From Protonemura montana (lineage: Eukaryota; Arthropoda; Insecta; Plecoptera; Nemouridae), in the NCBI GenBank assembly GCA_947568835.1, contig OX387611.1:7196001-7260000 (forward strand): a stretch of 64,000 bases of DNA. Direction: 5' to 3'. Below, piece by piece: positions 43,330 to 55,014 of the stretch; the stretch's first letter is position 1, and each line of letters starts with the position of its first letter. The notes under the pieces are model-generated. The model was not told the origin of the DNA and did no database searches. It saw nothing but the letters and a program-made list of their open reading frames with translations. The position numbers were made by a program, and so were the translations under genes.

Positions 43330-43760
43330 ACTGCCGCTCTAGGTCGGGGTTACTGCTTGGTGCTATGGTGGTGCTAGTAAGCACGGTGCTACTGACAGTA
43401 ATACTAGAGTAACGAATCACCGCTCTAGGTTGGGGCTACTGCTTGGTGCTACGGTGGTGGAAGTTAGCACAAAGCTACTGACAATAATACCAGGGTTACG
43501 AATCACCGCTCTAGGTCGGGGTTACTGCTTGGTGCTATGGTGGTGCTAGTTAGCACGGTGCTACTGACAGTAATACCAGGGTTACGAATCACCGCTCTAG
43601 GTCGGGGTTACTGCTTGGTGCTATGGTGGTGCTAGTTAGCACGGTGCTACTGACAGTAATACCAGGGTTACGAATCACCGCTCTAGGTCGTGGTTACTGC
43701 TTGATGCTATGGTGGTGGTAGTTAGCACGGTGCTACTGACAATAATAACACAATTACCAC
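43330..43760. repeat. 86-bp minisatellite (5 units)
   Basis: AGGTCGGGGTTACTGCTTGG or a variant starts at 43341, 43427, 43513, 43599 and 43685, exactly 86 bp apart. GGTGGTGCTAGTTAGCACGG within the unit holds an inverted GTGCTA/TAGCAC pair. Confidence 0.96.
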
Positions 43761-44794
43761 TCTAGATAAGGCTCCATTATTCTGTATATTTTAACGACTT
43801 GGTCCAACCACTAAATGAATATCATTATCACCGAGCGGGAAACGACACTACATTTCGAATCGACGTCACTTGAGAGCGGCCGTTTCTATCGAATCCGCTC
43901 CAAATGAAACATGGCAGCTGCAAACGGCCACGCTGCGACGGCAAATGAAATAAAACGGCTTTGTAGCGAAAGAGAGAGAAAGATGTCACGATGTACGATG
44001 CGGAAAAGGGAGAGGGCTGAATGATTCTCGTCCGTCGAGTTGATTAGACTTGCGCCCCTAGATTTCGGGTCGGTCGCACAAAATGATGGGATGTGTTTGA
44101 ATTTCGACCTAGATTGCTAGACCTGCTTCTTGTCTTTCTGTTAGGTCTTGCAGATATTTTTTTTTAGCTGTAGTGAATAATTTTTTGATCAATAAATATG
44201 TTCTCGGAAAGGTTAGCAGATTAGTAAGTTGTGAAATGTTTGTTTCACAGCATGTTTTTGTACTGCTTTTTTCAGATATTGCATTGTATTTATGTTGGAA
44301 AAGCGTCCAAGACAAAGCGGTTAAGATTTTCTCTAATTTCGACTCAAAATGAGGCTATCGTAATATCGTCATAACTTTAAAATATTTTTGGATTTATCGT
44401 ACATTTTCCATCATTTTTGGTAACTGATGATGTCTGATTTGCCATGCTGCTAGAATTCACAAAAACATTTTAAATGTTATATTTACATTTAAATTTTAAA
44501 GAAGATAATCAATGTTTCATTACCAAGTAGGTATTTCATATTTTACTTTGTACTCAAACATGTATAACAAAACAAAAACACAATAACAAAAAAAAATTAA
44601 AACCGTTCATCTTTGTGGGTCACTAAGTTTCACAAGGGAAATACGTGTTCGAGAAATGTTGATTTAAAAAAAAAATCACCAAAACAGGATTGGAGCAAAA
44701 TAATATCTAAATTGCTCTCTCAGATTTTTATAGCGTATGAACAATCAATGAAAAAAAGTACCTAATACATCAAATAAACTCAAAATACACTTAT
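43761..44794. other. No gene seen
   Basis: A more G+C-rich, CpG-bearing pocket at 43830-44090 without a coding frame, then A+T-rich DNA. Confidence 0.3.
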
Positions 44795-44975
44795 ACACTA
44801 AAATTGTCTGAAAAAGGCAGTTTCCAAGTAGCTCAATGGGTTAGAGCAACACCACGTTAGGTTGAGATCGGGGTTCGAGTCCCCATTTGGGCGTCAATTT
44901 TTGAGACGGTTATAGTGTTCATAATAATAAAATACCCCGCGCATTGCAAGCGTTTGCAATTTAAATAAGATTTCA
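44795..44975 (+). repeat. Single tRNA-bearing element
   Basis: An unpaired copy: ACACTAAAATTGTCTG, tRNA-like part from about 44823 to 44893 (GGGGTTCGAGTCCCC T-arm intact), and full tail to GATTTCAAC. The leader is absent apart from its last bases. Confidence 0.93.
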
Positions 44976-45705
44976 ACTAATATCGAACATGTCCCAGGTT
45001 TTTGACAGTATGACAGATGTGATCTTGAAACATTTTAATTGACTTAAGCAATTAAAACACGTCATTCAGTCATAAACCAATTTGCAAAGAAAATTCACCG
45101 AAGTGGTCATCCAAACACCTCACTCGAAATAAACACAAAATCATATCATTTCAACTAACCCCTATTCACGCGATAAATTCCCAATCCCACACTCAGAATA
45201 CACGGCGAGGCGTGAACAAACCCACGATTGCCCCGCACTTCAAAGCCGTAGCGTGCAAATGCTGCGGAAATCGTTTTCCCAGGACTCGATCGCGAGCGCT
45301 GTCTAGGTTTCATATTATCTAGCGTTCCCTTTGATAGATTCAGGGAAAATATCCGGCGTAGCGTGAACGAAAATGCCGGGAAATCGCAGGTTGGAAAACA
45401 CTAATTAAGTGCCTGCAATGCAATATCGTTTAAATCCAGAGGAAAACCCAAATGGGATTTGAGTGAAGTTATATTAAAAGAGATCGCAGTGGCTCGGTGA
45501 ATGTTATTGGCGGTTTTCAAATTACTTGTGGAATAATCAAAATAAAGAAAAAAAAATGCTAATAAAGGTATTCTGTAATGAAAAAAAATGTGTCGGAGGC
45601 AAGAATTACTGGGGTTTCATCTCTAAATTAGCAGTTCAACTGTTGCGAATGTGGCTTATATTGTGATTCCAGTTGTGCGAGTGATGTCAGCTGGATTGTT
45701 TGATT
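44976..45705. other. No gene seen
   Basis: G+C-richer pocket at 45190-45420 with two GCGTGAACGAAA/GCGTGAACAAA-type phrases; no coding evidence. Confidence 0.3.
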
Positions 45706-46133
45706 ATTGGGGTTTAACGACGCCTTGTTTTGACAACTGGCCCTGCGGCACTAGTCTAATGGCATCGATAAATTGTTAAATGATTCTGAGGATGATGATG
45801 AACCTAACCTAGTCAAGAATAGAGGAGGGTTAACCCAATGTAGGCAAGTAGCCTACTCCTTTCAAGTAGCATTAAGGGGACCAACGGTTTAACGTCCCTT
45901 CCGAAGGACGGTACAACGTCAACCACAGGATTTCTCCACAAATCCATGCTGTCGAGAGGTTGATACGCAAGGCGAATGAAGTTGCTGTACTAACTTGCAT
46001 ACCTCCAACCTCTCTCCCGAACACAACTAGTCATGTGTATGATGGACACCCATCCAATACCTGACCCAGCGCAGTGTTGCTTAACTTCGGTGATCTAACG
46101 AGAACCGATGTTTCCAACACGCCAAACCGTTCG
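45706..46133 (-). repeat. 5S-headed SINE, near full length (copy 11)
   Basis: Minus orientation, tail GTTTAACGACGCCTTG through head CCAACACGCCAAACCGTTCG. All domains are present in order. Confidence 0.95.
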
Positions 46134-46494
46134 TTAAATGTAAGCTTTACAAAAGTTGTAAAATGTTATAGCAGAAAAACTAGAAATATATTTGAATGAC
46201 GCAGTGGTTCAGAGTCGCAATTTTTTTTGTGGTGTAGTTGACGTTTATGTTCTGTATTGATTGACTTTTGATCCCAAAATAAACCCTAGTCGACGTTTCG
46301 TCAGCGTCGGCAGATAGCAATACAATTTTGAACATAATTTAGTTTTATTTTGTTACTAGATACACTACTTCTCTCTCAAAAATAGGTGAACCTTAAAAAA
46401 AACGAACAAAAAATTGTAAGAAATTTTTAGGAGTTCCCAAACTTGCTTGTTTATTAATTCCGGACGGTTTGTTGGATTTGAAGTAAAAACTAAA
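46134..46494. other. No gene; foldback-type signature
   Basis: CTAGTCGACGTTTCGTCAGCG near 46287-46307 resembles the CGAAACGTC ends of foldback or Penelope-like repeats. Otherwise A+T-rich. Confidence 0.35.
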
Positions 46495-46957
46495 AACCCT
46501 GACGTATTAGGATGAAATCTTATTTAAATTGCAAACGCTTGCAATGCGCGGGGTATTTTATTATTAACAACACTATAACCGTCTCAAAAATTGATGCCCA
46601 AACGCGGACTCTAGCCCCGATCTCCACCTGTCGCGGGTGTTGCTCCAACCAATTGAGCTATTTGGACACTGGCTTTTTGAGACGATTTTAGTGTATTTGA
46701 TGAGAATGACAGTTCTCCAAGGAGTAGAACCATGAGGCTGTGAATACTCACAGTCACTCTGATTCTAGTGACGCTATATTACGTCACAATCTGTCAAACT
46801 CGAATAACTCCAATTTGACGTTGGCTTCGTTGCTTTTTTAGGATGAAATCTTATTTAAATTGCAATCGCTTGCAATGCGCGGGGTATTTTATTATTAACA
46901 ACACTATAACCGTCTCAAAAATTGATGCCCAAACGCGGACTCGAACCCTGACGTATT
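46495..46957 (-). repeat. Direct dimer of the tRNA-bearing element with 14-bp target duplication
   Basis: AACCCTGACGTATT flanks the insertion exactly at 46495-46508 and 46944-46957. Inside are two minus-strand units in the same direction: a full one with leader (46509-about 46835) and a second truncated in its T-arm (about 46840-46943). Confidence 0.95.
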
Positions 46958-47369
46958 TTTCTATGTTAAGAAACAAAACTCGCTAATATCATACATTGAT
47001 GTTAAATGGATTACAAACAATCGACATCCAAAATTTCCACTTAAGTGATTTCAACAATGCGAACGCCAGTGAATTGAACTGCAAATTCAGACCGCAATAT
47101 GCACTAGACGTAAAGTCACTAGACGAAAATTACTTTACGGTTGGCAGAATTTGATTGCAACTAAAGCACCGGTAGTTTACACTGCATTTCACGCGATACG
47201 CGATTTGTTGCCAACTTCACAGAGCAAAAGTCATGATAGAAAACAGCTGATCAAGCAACGACCTACTTATGAAGATGTTTGATTTTGTGTGACGATCCTA
47301 TACTTGTGAGTCGATCGGCTCATACGGTATCATCGAAACTGAACATAATATGGGTTATCCGATTGATGG
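46958..47369. other. No gene seen
   Basis: A+T-rich; no recognisable feature. Confidence 0.3.
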
Positions 47370-47500
47370 TTACAGCGGTTCTTGTGAGATTACCCAATTT
47401 AAGCAAATCACCTATCGCGGTATGGTATTGGATGGGTGACTATCAAATGGTTTGGCGTGTTGGAAACACTGGTTGTCGTGAGATCACTGATGCTAAAAAT
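47370..47500 (+). repeat. Two diverged 5S-like SINE heads in tandem (copy 12)
   Basis: A first head (GCGGTTCTTGTGAGATTACC ... TATTGGATGGGTGAC) is followed directly by the start of a second (GGTTTGGCGTGTTGG, ACACTGGTTGTCGTGAG). No body or tail. Old by divergence. Confidence 0.7.
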
Positions 47501-48495
47501 TTGAGATTACTCATTTTTCAATATCCATTTAAAAAAAAAAAAAAAAAAAAAACGGTTAAGCATTATTTTTTCCGTTATGATTTTTGGTTCATTTCATATT
47601 TAAAGTGTATCTGAACGCAGCCCGCAAAGCATTAGACCTGGCACCTCCATTTAAAAATAAGTAATGCGCTTAGAGAATATATATTTTTGTATTTAAATAA
47701 TTTGGTATTACTGTTTTAATGGTACTACATTTTAAAACTAACGAGCCGTTAAGTTATCAGAATCTTCGATTAATCCTAGCGAACAACCTGAAACCTCGTT
47801 CAAAAAGTCGACCGTTATTTTTCCGCCACATTTCACACTAGTGACGCCAACTTGACGAACCAAAAACCTTGGCAAACGTGCCGAGGCGTCGACCTAGTTT
47901 ATCGTTACACGGCTGGCAGCAGCGCTAGCGATTGCCACTGAAAAGGGGGGAGGGGGTGAAAGCAAGTCAACCCACGTAGTACATTACATTTACAGCAAGC
48001 CGCGTATTGCCAACTGCTGGCTCTCGAAATTGGTTATCGGAATTGAGTTTCGAGAGGTTGGTAGAAGGTGAAGCGTTAAGGGTTTCTTACTTAATTCGAT
48101 GGTGACGTAATAGGGAGAAGACCAAAATAGAGATGATGTTTGTTGCGATTTGACACGATGAATTTTTATAATTTTAAGAGGTTTAGGAGTTTGTCGAAAA
48201 AATATTACATTAACTTGTCGTAGGCTGAAGAAACAATAAAAAACACCGTAAAGTGAGACTGCTTAAAATATTTTAGTTGAGATTATTTTAGTACTACAAA
48301 AAATTTTGTACCTCATCTAAAAACTGCTCTACACATTTCTTAATATCTTATAATTTTTTTAATTCTACGTTCAGTTTCATTCTTCGACATGAAACAATAT
48401 TTTAATTTGTATTTTACTTAGTAAAGTACCTTTTTGTGCTGTAATTAGTGACAAGGAACGATCCGAGCGACTGTTTTACCTTTCTGATTATGACT
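47501..48495. other. No gene seen
   Basis: Poly-A tract at about 47531-47551; G-rich run AAGGGGGGAGGGGG near 47942. Nothing else recognisable. Confidence 0.3.
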
Positions 48496-49005
48496 TCAGA
48501 TAGCAGAATTGAGAAGCTCTGACAGGCGATCTTAGCATCTCCATGGCTAACAAACGTTGAATCTACCATTGAACCTCCTATGCTAGGCCAGGATACACCC
48601 GTGGTAACATAAGATAGCTGAATTGAGAAGCTCTGTCAGGCGATCTCAGCATCTCCATGGCTACCAAACGTTGAATCTACCATTAAACCTACTATGCTAG
48701 GCCATGATATACCCGTGGTTACATAAGATGGCAGAATTGAGAAGCTCTGTCAGGCGATCTCAGCATCTCCATGGCTACCAAACGTTGAATCTACCATTGA
48801 ACCTCCTATGCTAGGCCATGATATACCCGCGGTAACATAAGATAGCAGAATTGAGATGGTTTGTCAGGCGATCTCAGCATCTCCATGGATACCAAACGTT
48901 GAATCTACCATTGAACCTTCTATGCTAGGCCATGATATACCCGTGGTAACATAAGATAGCAGAATTGAGAAGCTCTGTCAGGCGATCTCAGCATCTCCAT
49001 GACTT
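48496..49005. repeat. 114-bp minisatellite, array 1 (about 4.5 units)
   Basis: GAGAAGCTCTGTCAGGCG or a variant starts at 48511, 48625, 48739, 48853 and 48967, exactly 114 bp apart. The same unit is at 52.0 kb. Confidence 0.97.
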
Positions 49006-49885
49006 TCCAAATTAGAATAAACTGATGATTTTCCCATGTTTTACATTTTTAATTTGTGTCCAAAAACTATTTTAGAAAAAATGTCCGTACATTTACAACA
49101 ATATTTATTCGGCAATAAATGTGCATTAAGAAATCAAAATTTTAGAAATGTATTAAAACTATTGTAAGCACGAGAAAAAAACGTCTTACATTCTGCTTTG
49201 ATCTTGAAAGGAGAAGAAACATCTTGTAAGCATCTTGAAACCCTCGTCAAAGATTTCTTGAGTATTTCTTCTCTGTTTTTCAGACTACGACTTTAGGTTA
49301 TAAGGGTTAGCTTGGCTGTGTATAATAATCTCCAGACTGCAGACTTAGTGGATCCTCTGCGTAAATCCAGGGCGCGTAGTTTAAAGCCTTCTGCAAAGTA
49401 GCACCTTCCATTTCACTTCGTCTTGTGCCGAGAGCCAAGATGTTTGCCGGTGTCTTTCTCTGTAGGCATAGGGTGGACCAAAAGATGGTATCTAGTTTTC
49501 TACATGTACAAGATTATTCCTTGCTTTAAATTTATTAATATTATTGGTTGGACATCGGATTTTGAGTAGTAATAAGTATATCTTATAAAAATCTCTGCAA
49601 ATCAGCTATAAGTTATTAAAAAAAAAACAATGTGTCCAAATATATGATTTTTGATTACGACTTAAAAATTCCTTTTGATTTTTTTTTTTTTAAATATGAA
49701 TCCTATTTTAGGTAAAATGTGGTAAATGTTGTCAAATGAGAAAAAGCTGGTTTATGTTTCGTTTATAAAGAATAACTTGGCGTTTTGAAGAATTTTTGAA
49801 GCACTCTTAGTGCCAGTTTTTTTAGTGAACTGTTGAATAAAAAAAATCTGATTGCTGTTAACGAGCAAAAAACCAATAAACTTCC
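49006..49885. other. No gene seen
   Basis: A+T-rich; no frame, promoter or repeat recognised. Confidence 0.3.
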
Positions 49886-50190
49886 GATTTAAGGATGAAA
49901 TCTTATACAAATTGCAAACGCTTGCAATGCGCGGGGTATTTTATTATTATCAACACTAAAACCGTCTCAAAAACTGATGCCCAAACGCGGATTCAAACCC
50001 CGATCTCCACCTATCGCGGGTGTTGCTCTGAACCATTGAGCTACTTGGACACTGGCTTTTTAAGACGATTTTAGTGTATTTGATGAGAATGACAGTTCTC
50101 CAAGGAGTAGAACCAAGAGGCTGTGAATACTCACAGTCACTCTGATTCTAGTGACGGTTAAAGTGTTGATAATAATAATAAAAAAAAACT
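49886..50190. repeat. tRNA-bearing element with short inverted second arm
   Basis: Full minus-strand unit from GGATGAAATC to the leader hairpin (CTGTGAATACTCACAG, TCTAGTGACG). Then without a gap a plus-strand tail piece, GGTTAAAGTGTTGATAATAA. The switch falls at GACG, shared by both arms. Confidence 0.88.
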
Positions 50191-52019
50191 TTATGTTATT
50201 TATTTGAAATTCCGCCGAGAAACCTGTATTAATTGTTTAAATTAACGCTTAAGTGAAATAAACAACAGTATTTATATTTGTAGTAAAATAAATAAACAAG
50301 TGAAAATATTTGTAACTGAGTGGGCCAACTTTTGACCCACTCGGTTGCAAAGGGAGATGTTTAAATTTGCGTTACCTGCCAGACGAAGAGAGAAAGAAAA
50401 CTTGTTGTTACTTGTTCGAAAGAGAAGGAGAGATGCAGAGAGGCAAAGTTATTGGCAATAGAGTTGATGTTACCTACTTCTCCCTTTTTTCTTTTACCGA
50501 GCACCGTTGTTTTTGGGAAAATTACGAAGGATAGAATGTTTTCTCGTTGGATGCTGAGAAAATAAGAAAGAATAGGAAGCGAGCAAGAAAATAGAGATAG
50601 ATACCGGGATGATCTGTGTGCTTTTGCTGTGAACGTTATTTTGGCTAATATTTATTCTTGTCTAGTTTAGTCTTGGGTTATCTTTATTTTATCTCAATTG
50701 ATTTTATTTTAGTTTTTGTAACAATTTAAAACTATTATAACATTGACGTGTTACATATTGCATTACAATTGTTTAATTAGCTAATAATATACTCGTAAAT
50801 ATTTAGCATTATTAACATGTTGTGGCAGTTGAATATGTATTTTCTGAGTTTCTTTAGTTTTTGAGGCGGTTATTATGTTCATAATAATAAAAAAAAAAAA
50901 CTATTGATCTGTATTTTGAATGCTAAGCGAAGAACAACTAAATATCCCAACGTTTCGTAACTTGTACCTGTTACTTTATCAATGGTTAGAGCAGTTCTGA
51001 CAATTTTCCGATAACAAAAGAACAACATAAAATTATAACAATTACCTTTTCAATTTTTTTTTTTTATAAAAGCCATCCTGATGATGTAGTTTTCATGTAA
51101 AAAGCTATATGTCACTTTGACACCTTGAGAAAAATTGCAAAAATCGTTAAAAAAAACACCAAGAACGGGTTTGTTTGTAAATTATTGGAAAAATTGATAT
51201 AAAACAACATTGTGTTGTACCATTATTTGTCCATAATCCCAGGGCGTACATTCGAATAGTAAAAAAATGTAGACTCGTCATTCTCTTAACAGTTAAAGAA
51301 GATTTGGATACAATTAATTTAAACTTAAACTCGGTGCTTTAAGATTTTCCCCTTGCAACTATATACCAAGGAGCCAGCAAGATGTGTTTCACCCCTTCAT
51401 TCCTGCAAACAATCTCAACGTTACTCGCTTAACTCACCGCGTCACCTTAACCACAACAACAGCCCACAAACTGAGTTAAGTTCCACTTAACCCGCTCAAT
51501 TGCGCAAGGCAAAGCACTACGACAGATGACGTCATATAAATTACCCGTCGACGCACCAAAACTCGTTTGCCAGCAAATGATGCGCACTCTTGCGGTACGA
51601 ATAATGAAGTCATATCTGTGACGTCACATACGAGCTGTGACGTGACTGGTTGTGATGGGGAGATGGGAGGGATGCAAGCACACACACACACACAATGTGC
51701 CTTCTTGTTTCATGTTGGATATGCGAGGTGACAGAAGGCGGTGCTTTGTCAGCCATGACACAAGTTGCTGTCATCCGTAACGGTAGTCGCTGTAGCCATG
51801 GTGATATAGTCTGTTTAGTACAAGATGGAGGCTAGAGTTCGTGGGAGAAGTTGGTTAAAAATACACATTTTGCAGTTTAATCAGCGTGTAGTTAAGAATT
51901 CAATGAATAATATCAATTACCATGTTGTATTATACGTTTAGAAATTCAAATAAGGACGTAAGAGATGGATAGCTGATGTAATTGGCATTTTGAACTTGAC
52001 GCTATGTATACCTGCGGAA
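50191..52019. other. No confirmed gene; CRE-like pair
   Basis: At 50865-50900 lies a tail-only piece of the tRNA-bearing element ending in an A-run. At 50905-51045 is a foldback-family piece (TTTGAATGCTAAGCGAAG, TTTCGTAACTTGTACC). A G+C pocket at 51355-51700 has TGACGTCA twice and an (AC)n run at 51680-51694. The 71-codon minus frame there is not supported. Confidence 0.4.
51527..51626. promoter_or_regulatory. Two CRE-type TGACGTCA palindromes
   Basis: TGACGTCA at 51527-51534, directly followed by TATAAA at 51535-51540, and TGACGTCA at 51619-51626, with TGACGTGA close after at about 51637. In a G+C pocket. TGACGTCA is the known CREB/ATF binding palindrome; a promoter here is inference only. 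Confidence 0.3.
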
Positions 52020-52440
52020 GAAAGTAGAATTGAGAAGCTCTGTCAGGTGATCTCAGCATCTCCATGGCTACCAAACGTTGAATCTGCCATTGAACCTCCT
52101 ATGCTAGGCCATGATATACCCATGGTAACATAAGATGGCAGAATTGAGAAGCTCTGTCAGGTGATCCCAGCATCTCCATGGCTACCAAACGTTGAATCTA
52201 CCATTGAACCTACTATGCTAGGCCATGATATACCCGTGGTAACATAAGATAGCAGAATTGAGAAGCTCTGTCAGGCGATCTCAGCATCTCCATGGCTACC
52301 AAATGTTGAATCTACCATTGAACCTCCTATGCTAGGCCATGATATACCCATGGTAACATAAGATGGCAGAATTGAGAAGCTCTGTCAGGTGATCCCAGCA
52401 TCAACATGGCTACCAAACGTTGAATCTACTATAGAACCAT
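52020..52440. repeat. 114-bp minisatellite, array 2 (about 3.7 units)
   Basis: GAGAAGCTCTGTCAGG starts at 52032, 52146, 52260 and 52374, exactly 114 bp apart. TCAGGTGATCCCAGCATC variants in units 2 and 4 show that this array diverged on its own. Confidence 0.96.
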
Positions 52441-53017
52441 ATTCAAATAGTATTTTTTTATTTTCAATGTAGGAAACTAAAAGAATTCGATTATAAAAAT
52501 GGCAGCATATCCACATTTATCTCAAACTCACTGTTTCTTTACCTTTATCCAATTTTCCCATTTCCCCATTTCTACGCAAAATGGCGTCAGTGTGTGTGTG
52601 AGAATTTTTTTTTATTATTTTTTTTTGATTATCTTTTCCAGAAACAGATGAACGAAAAACGGGCGCATGCAGCTGTCAGTTCAGTTCTCACGGCATGAGA
52701 TAAGCGCACATACGTGAAACAAAAGGAAGCCGAGTCTAGGTTCCCACCTACCATGAGGCCGTGACAAATGCTTTCGCTCACGTCAGAGTCGCCATCTTGC
52801 TCACGGCTAGTAATGGATCGGAGATATAAAATCTAAAATCTTGCTTGAGAAACGTAAGATCTCTTCGGCAAAAAGAGCCAAGACTGGTAAAATATTGAAG
52901 AGCGAATTTTATTTTAGCAACGAAAGCCGACATAAGGAATGTCTGTATGTCAGTTATTACTGTTTAAGTTATCCTCCATACATTTTGAAATATTTGCTTA
53001 TTGTTTCATTGATTCTA
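52441..53017. other. No confirmed gene
   Basis: A pyrimidine tract ending TTTTCCAG near 52642 precedes an 18-codon frame (KQMNEKRAHAAVSSVLTA), too short to call an exon. The 67-codon frame at 52841 lacks features. Confidence 0.25.
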
Positions 53018-53389
53018 AGTGGTATAACAACGGCACTGGATTGATGAAGTAGGTGAACGAGTGCTTGAGGATAAAGCTATGAAGTTAATCCAATTTTGAC
53101 AGGTAGTCAAAAACTCCTGTCGAAGAGTACCAAGGAGACTACTGGCTTAACATTCCTTCCGAAGGACGGTACAACGCAAACAGCAGGATATCTACACAAA
53201 CCTATGCTGTCGAGAGGTTGATAAGCAAGGTGAATTTAGTTTCTGTACTAAATTGTAACCATCTAACCTCTTACTCAAACAGAGCCGGTCACGTGTAAGA
53301 CGGTAGCCAATGTAATTCTTGACCCAGCGTAGTGTGGCTTAACTTTGGTTATCTCAAGAGAACAGGTGTTTTCAAAACATCTGAACCGC
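53018..53389 (-). repeat. 5S-headed SINE, diverged (copy 13)
   Basis: Domain (CCGAAGGACGGTACAACGC on plus), body and head (CCCAGCGTAGTGTGGCTTAAC) in minus orientation. Tail eroded. Many substitutions mark an old copy. Confidence 0.92.
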
Positions 53390-53884
53390 GGCTTTATTGT
53401 TATGTTTTATGTCTTTTAAAAGCAAAAGCAAAATGAAAAAACAAACGTCGACACCAATTTTAGATCAAAACAGGATAAGTTACTATTGTTGACCACGTTT
53501 TGTGGATACTTAAAGGCGATACTTAACAGTCTGTTAATGTGTTATTGACTTGGCAACAGCCAATCAAAAGATGTTTTCAGTTTGTTAACCGCCTGTTAAT
53601 CTCCTAGCATGTCGCTAACCGGCATAAGGTGTGTTTCAGGTGTTGTTAAAACCTTCGGGAGCACCTTTTAATTGCAATATCTTCCCAGCATTTGCACAAA
53701 GATAATAATTACCAACAAATTGTTACTGAATCGCGGCTTGTTCAAAAGGATTTCAATTTAGAAACCTATTCCCCCGAGCGAGCGGTCGGTCGATCTCAAA
53801 TCATTAAACAAATTAAACCCAGTTCTAAGACCTTTCACAATCCACCTTTTTTTTTGCCGACAACGCTCCTTTCCAATCGTTTTT

Positions 53885-54065
53885 TTTTTTTGTGAATCCT
53901 TGCCGTTGGGGAAGTTTTTCGCGTTGAAAGGCTCCCGGGTTCGAAACCCCCTACCCTTGCAATCGATGGATAAATTGTTGCAAACTTGTTCGGAAACTCA
54001 TTTAAGGATTGGTATCCCCCATGCCACGCCCGGCAAACGCCCAGGGTAGCCGGGAGCATCCTGTT
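53885..54065 (+). repeat. Possible tRNA-derived SINE of a third type
   Basis: GGGTTCGAAACCCCC is a strong B-box/T-arm match, and TTGCCGTTGGGGAAG about 35 bp upstream is a weak A-box match. The G+C-rich stretch CCACGCCCGGCAAACGCCC follows. Only one copy is in the window, so family status is inferred. Confidence 0.4.
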
Positions 54066-54123
54066 CGCTCGGGCTTACATCCGCGGAAAGCTTTCATTAA
54101 ATCGCCGGCGATTTAAGAATCCA

Positions 54124-54660
54124 GTGGCGGATTTGTGACTTTATCGTTAACTAGAGCGAACCGTAGATCGAATTACTGATGACAGTGGGGCTTGATATTT
54201 ATATTTATTTGTGGTGTTTAACGACGCACTGTTCTGACATCTGGCCATGCGGTACTGGTCTATTAGCCTAGGAGGGAGGAGGGGAAACCCGGTACCGGTA
54301 CGTAGCCTACTCCTGTCGAAGAGCACCAAGGGGACCACCGGCTTAACGCCCCTTCCAAAGGACGGTACAATGCGAGCAACAGGACTCCTCCACGAATCCA
54401 TGCTGTAGAGAGGTTGATAAGCAAGACGAGTGAAGTTGCTGTACTAACTTTGATCCCTCCAGCCTCTCTCCCAATCAGAACTGGCCATGTGTATGATGGT
54501 CACCCATCCAATACTTGACCCAGCGCAGTGTTGCTTAACTTCGGTGATCTCACGAGAACCGGTGTTTCCAACACGCCAAACCGTTCGGTGGCAGATTTGT
54601 GACTTTATCGTTAACTAGTGCGAACCTCAGATTGAATTACTGAAGAAAGTGGGGTTTGAT
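54124..54660 (-). repeat. 5S-headed SINE between 73-bp direct repeats (copy 14)
   Basis: The SINE (about 54210-54588) has tail, domain, body and head in minus orientation, with a deletion between tail and domain. Its flanks 54124-54196 and 54588-54660 are direct repeats of 73 bp with 8 mismatches, far longer than usual SINE target duplications. Confidence 0.95.
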
Positions 54661-55014
54661 GTGAGACTATCTTCATTATATTTTGCCTCGTTGTGTAAAC
54701 AATTAACTTTACATCTTACCTTAACTTTACCAATCAATAATAATCAATGGAAACTTTAGTTTTTCTTTACTAAGCGTTCAAAGCCCAGTTCAAATAGTTT
54801 TTGTTAAAACTAGTGCTAAGATTACATCAAGTAGACATGAGTCTAAAAGCAATCAAAACCAATCATATGCAGTAAAAGTCAGTTGTTTTTGTGAGTTAGG
54901 AGCCTAAATGTGAGCTGGAAAATATTTTAATAGTAATTCTTGTAATTCTTAGCAAGTTTTAAGAAGTATCTATACAATAACAGTTTCACAGAAAAAGTAG
55001 ATGTATTTGAACAA
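54661..55014. repeat. Foldback-family fragment
   Basis: AAGCGTTCAAAGCCCAG, AATAGTTTTTGTTAAAACTAG and AAGTAGACATGAGTCTAAAA at 54770-54870 match the flank of the palindrome at 24.8-25.2 kb. The rest of the stretch holds nothing recognisable. Confidence 0.6.
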
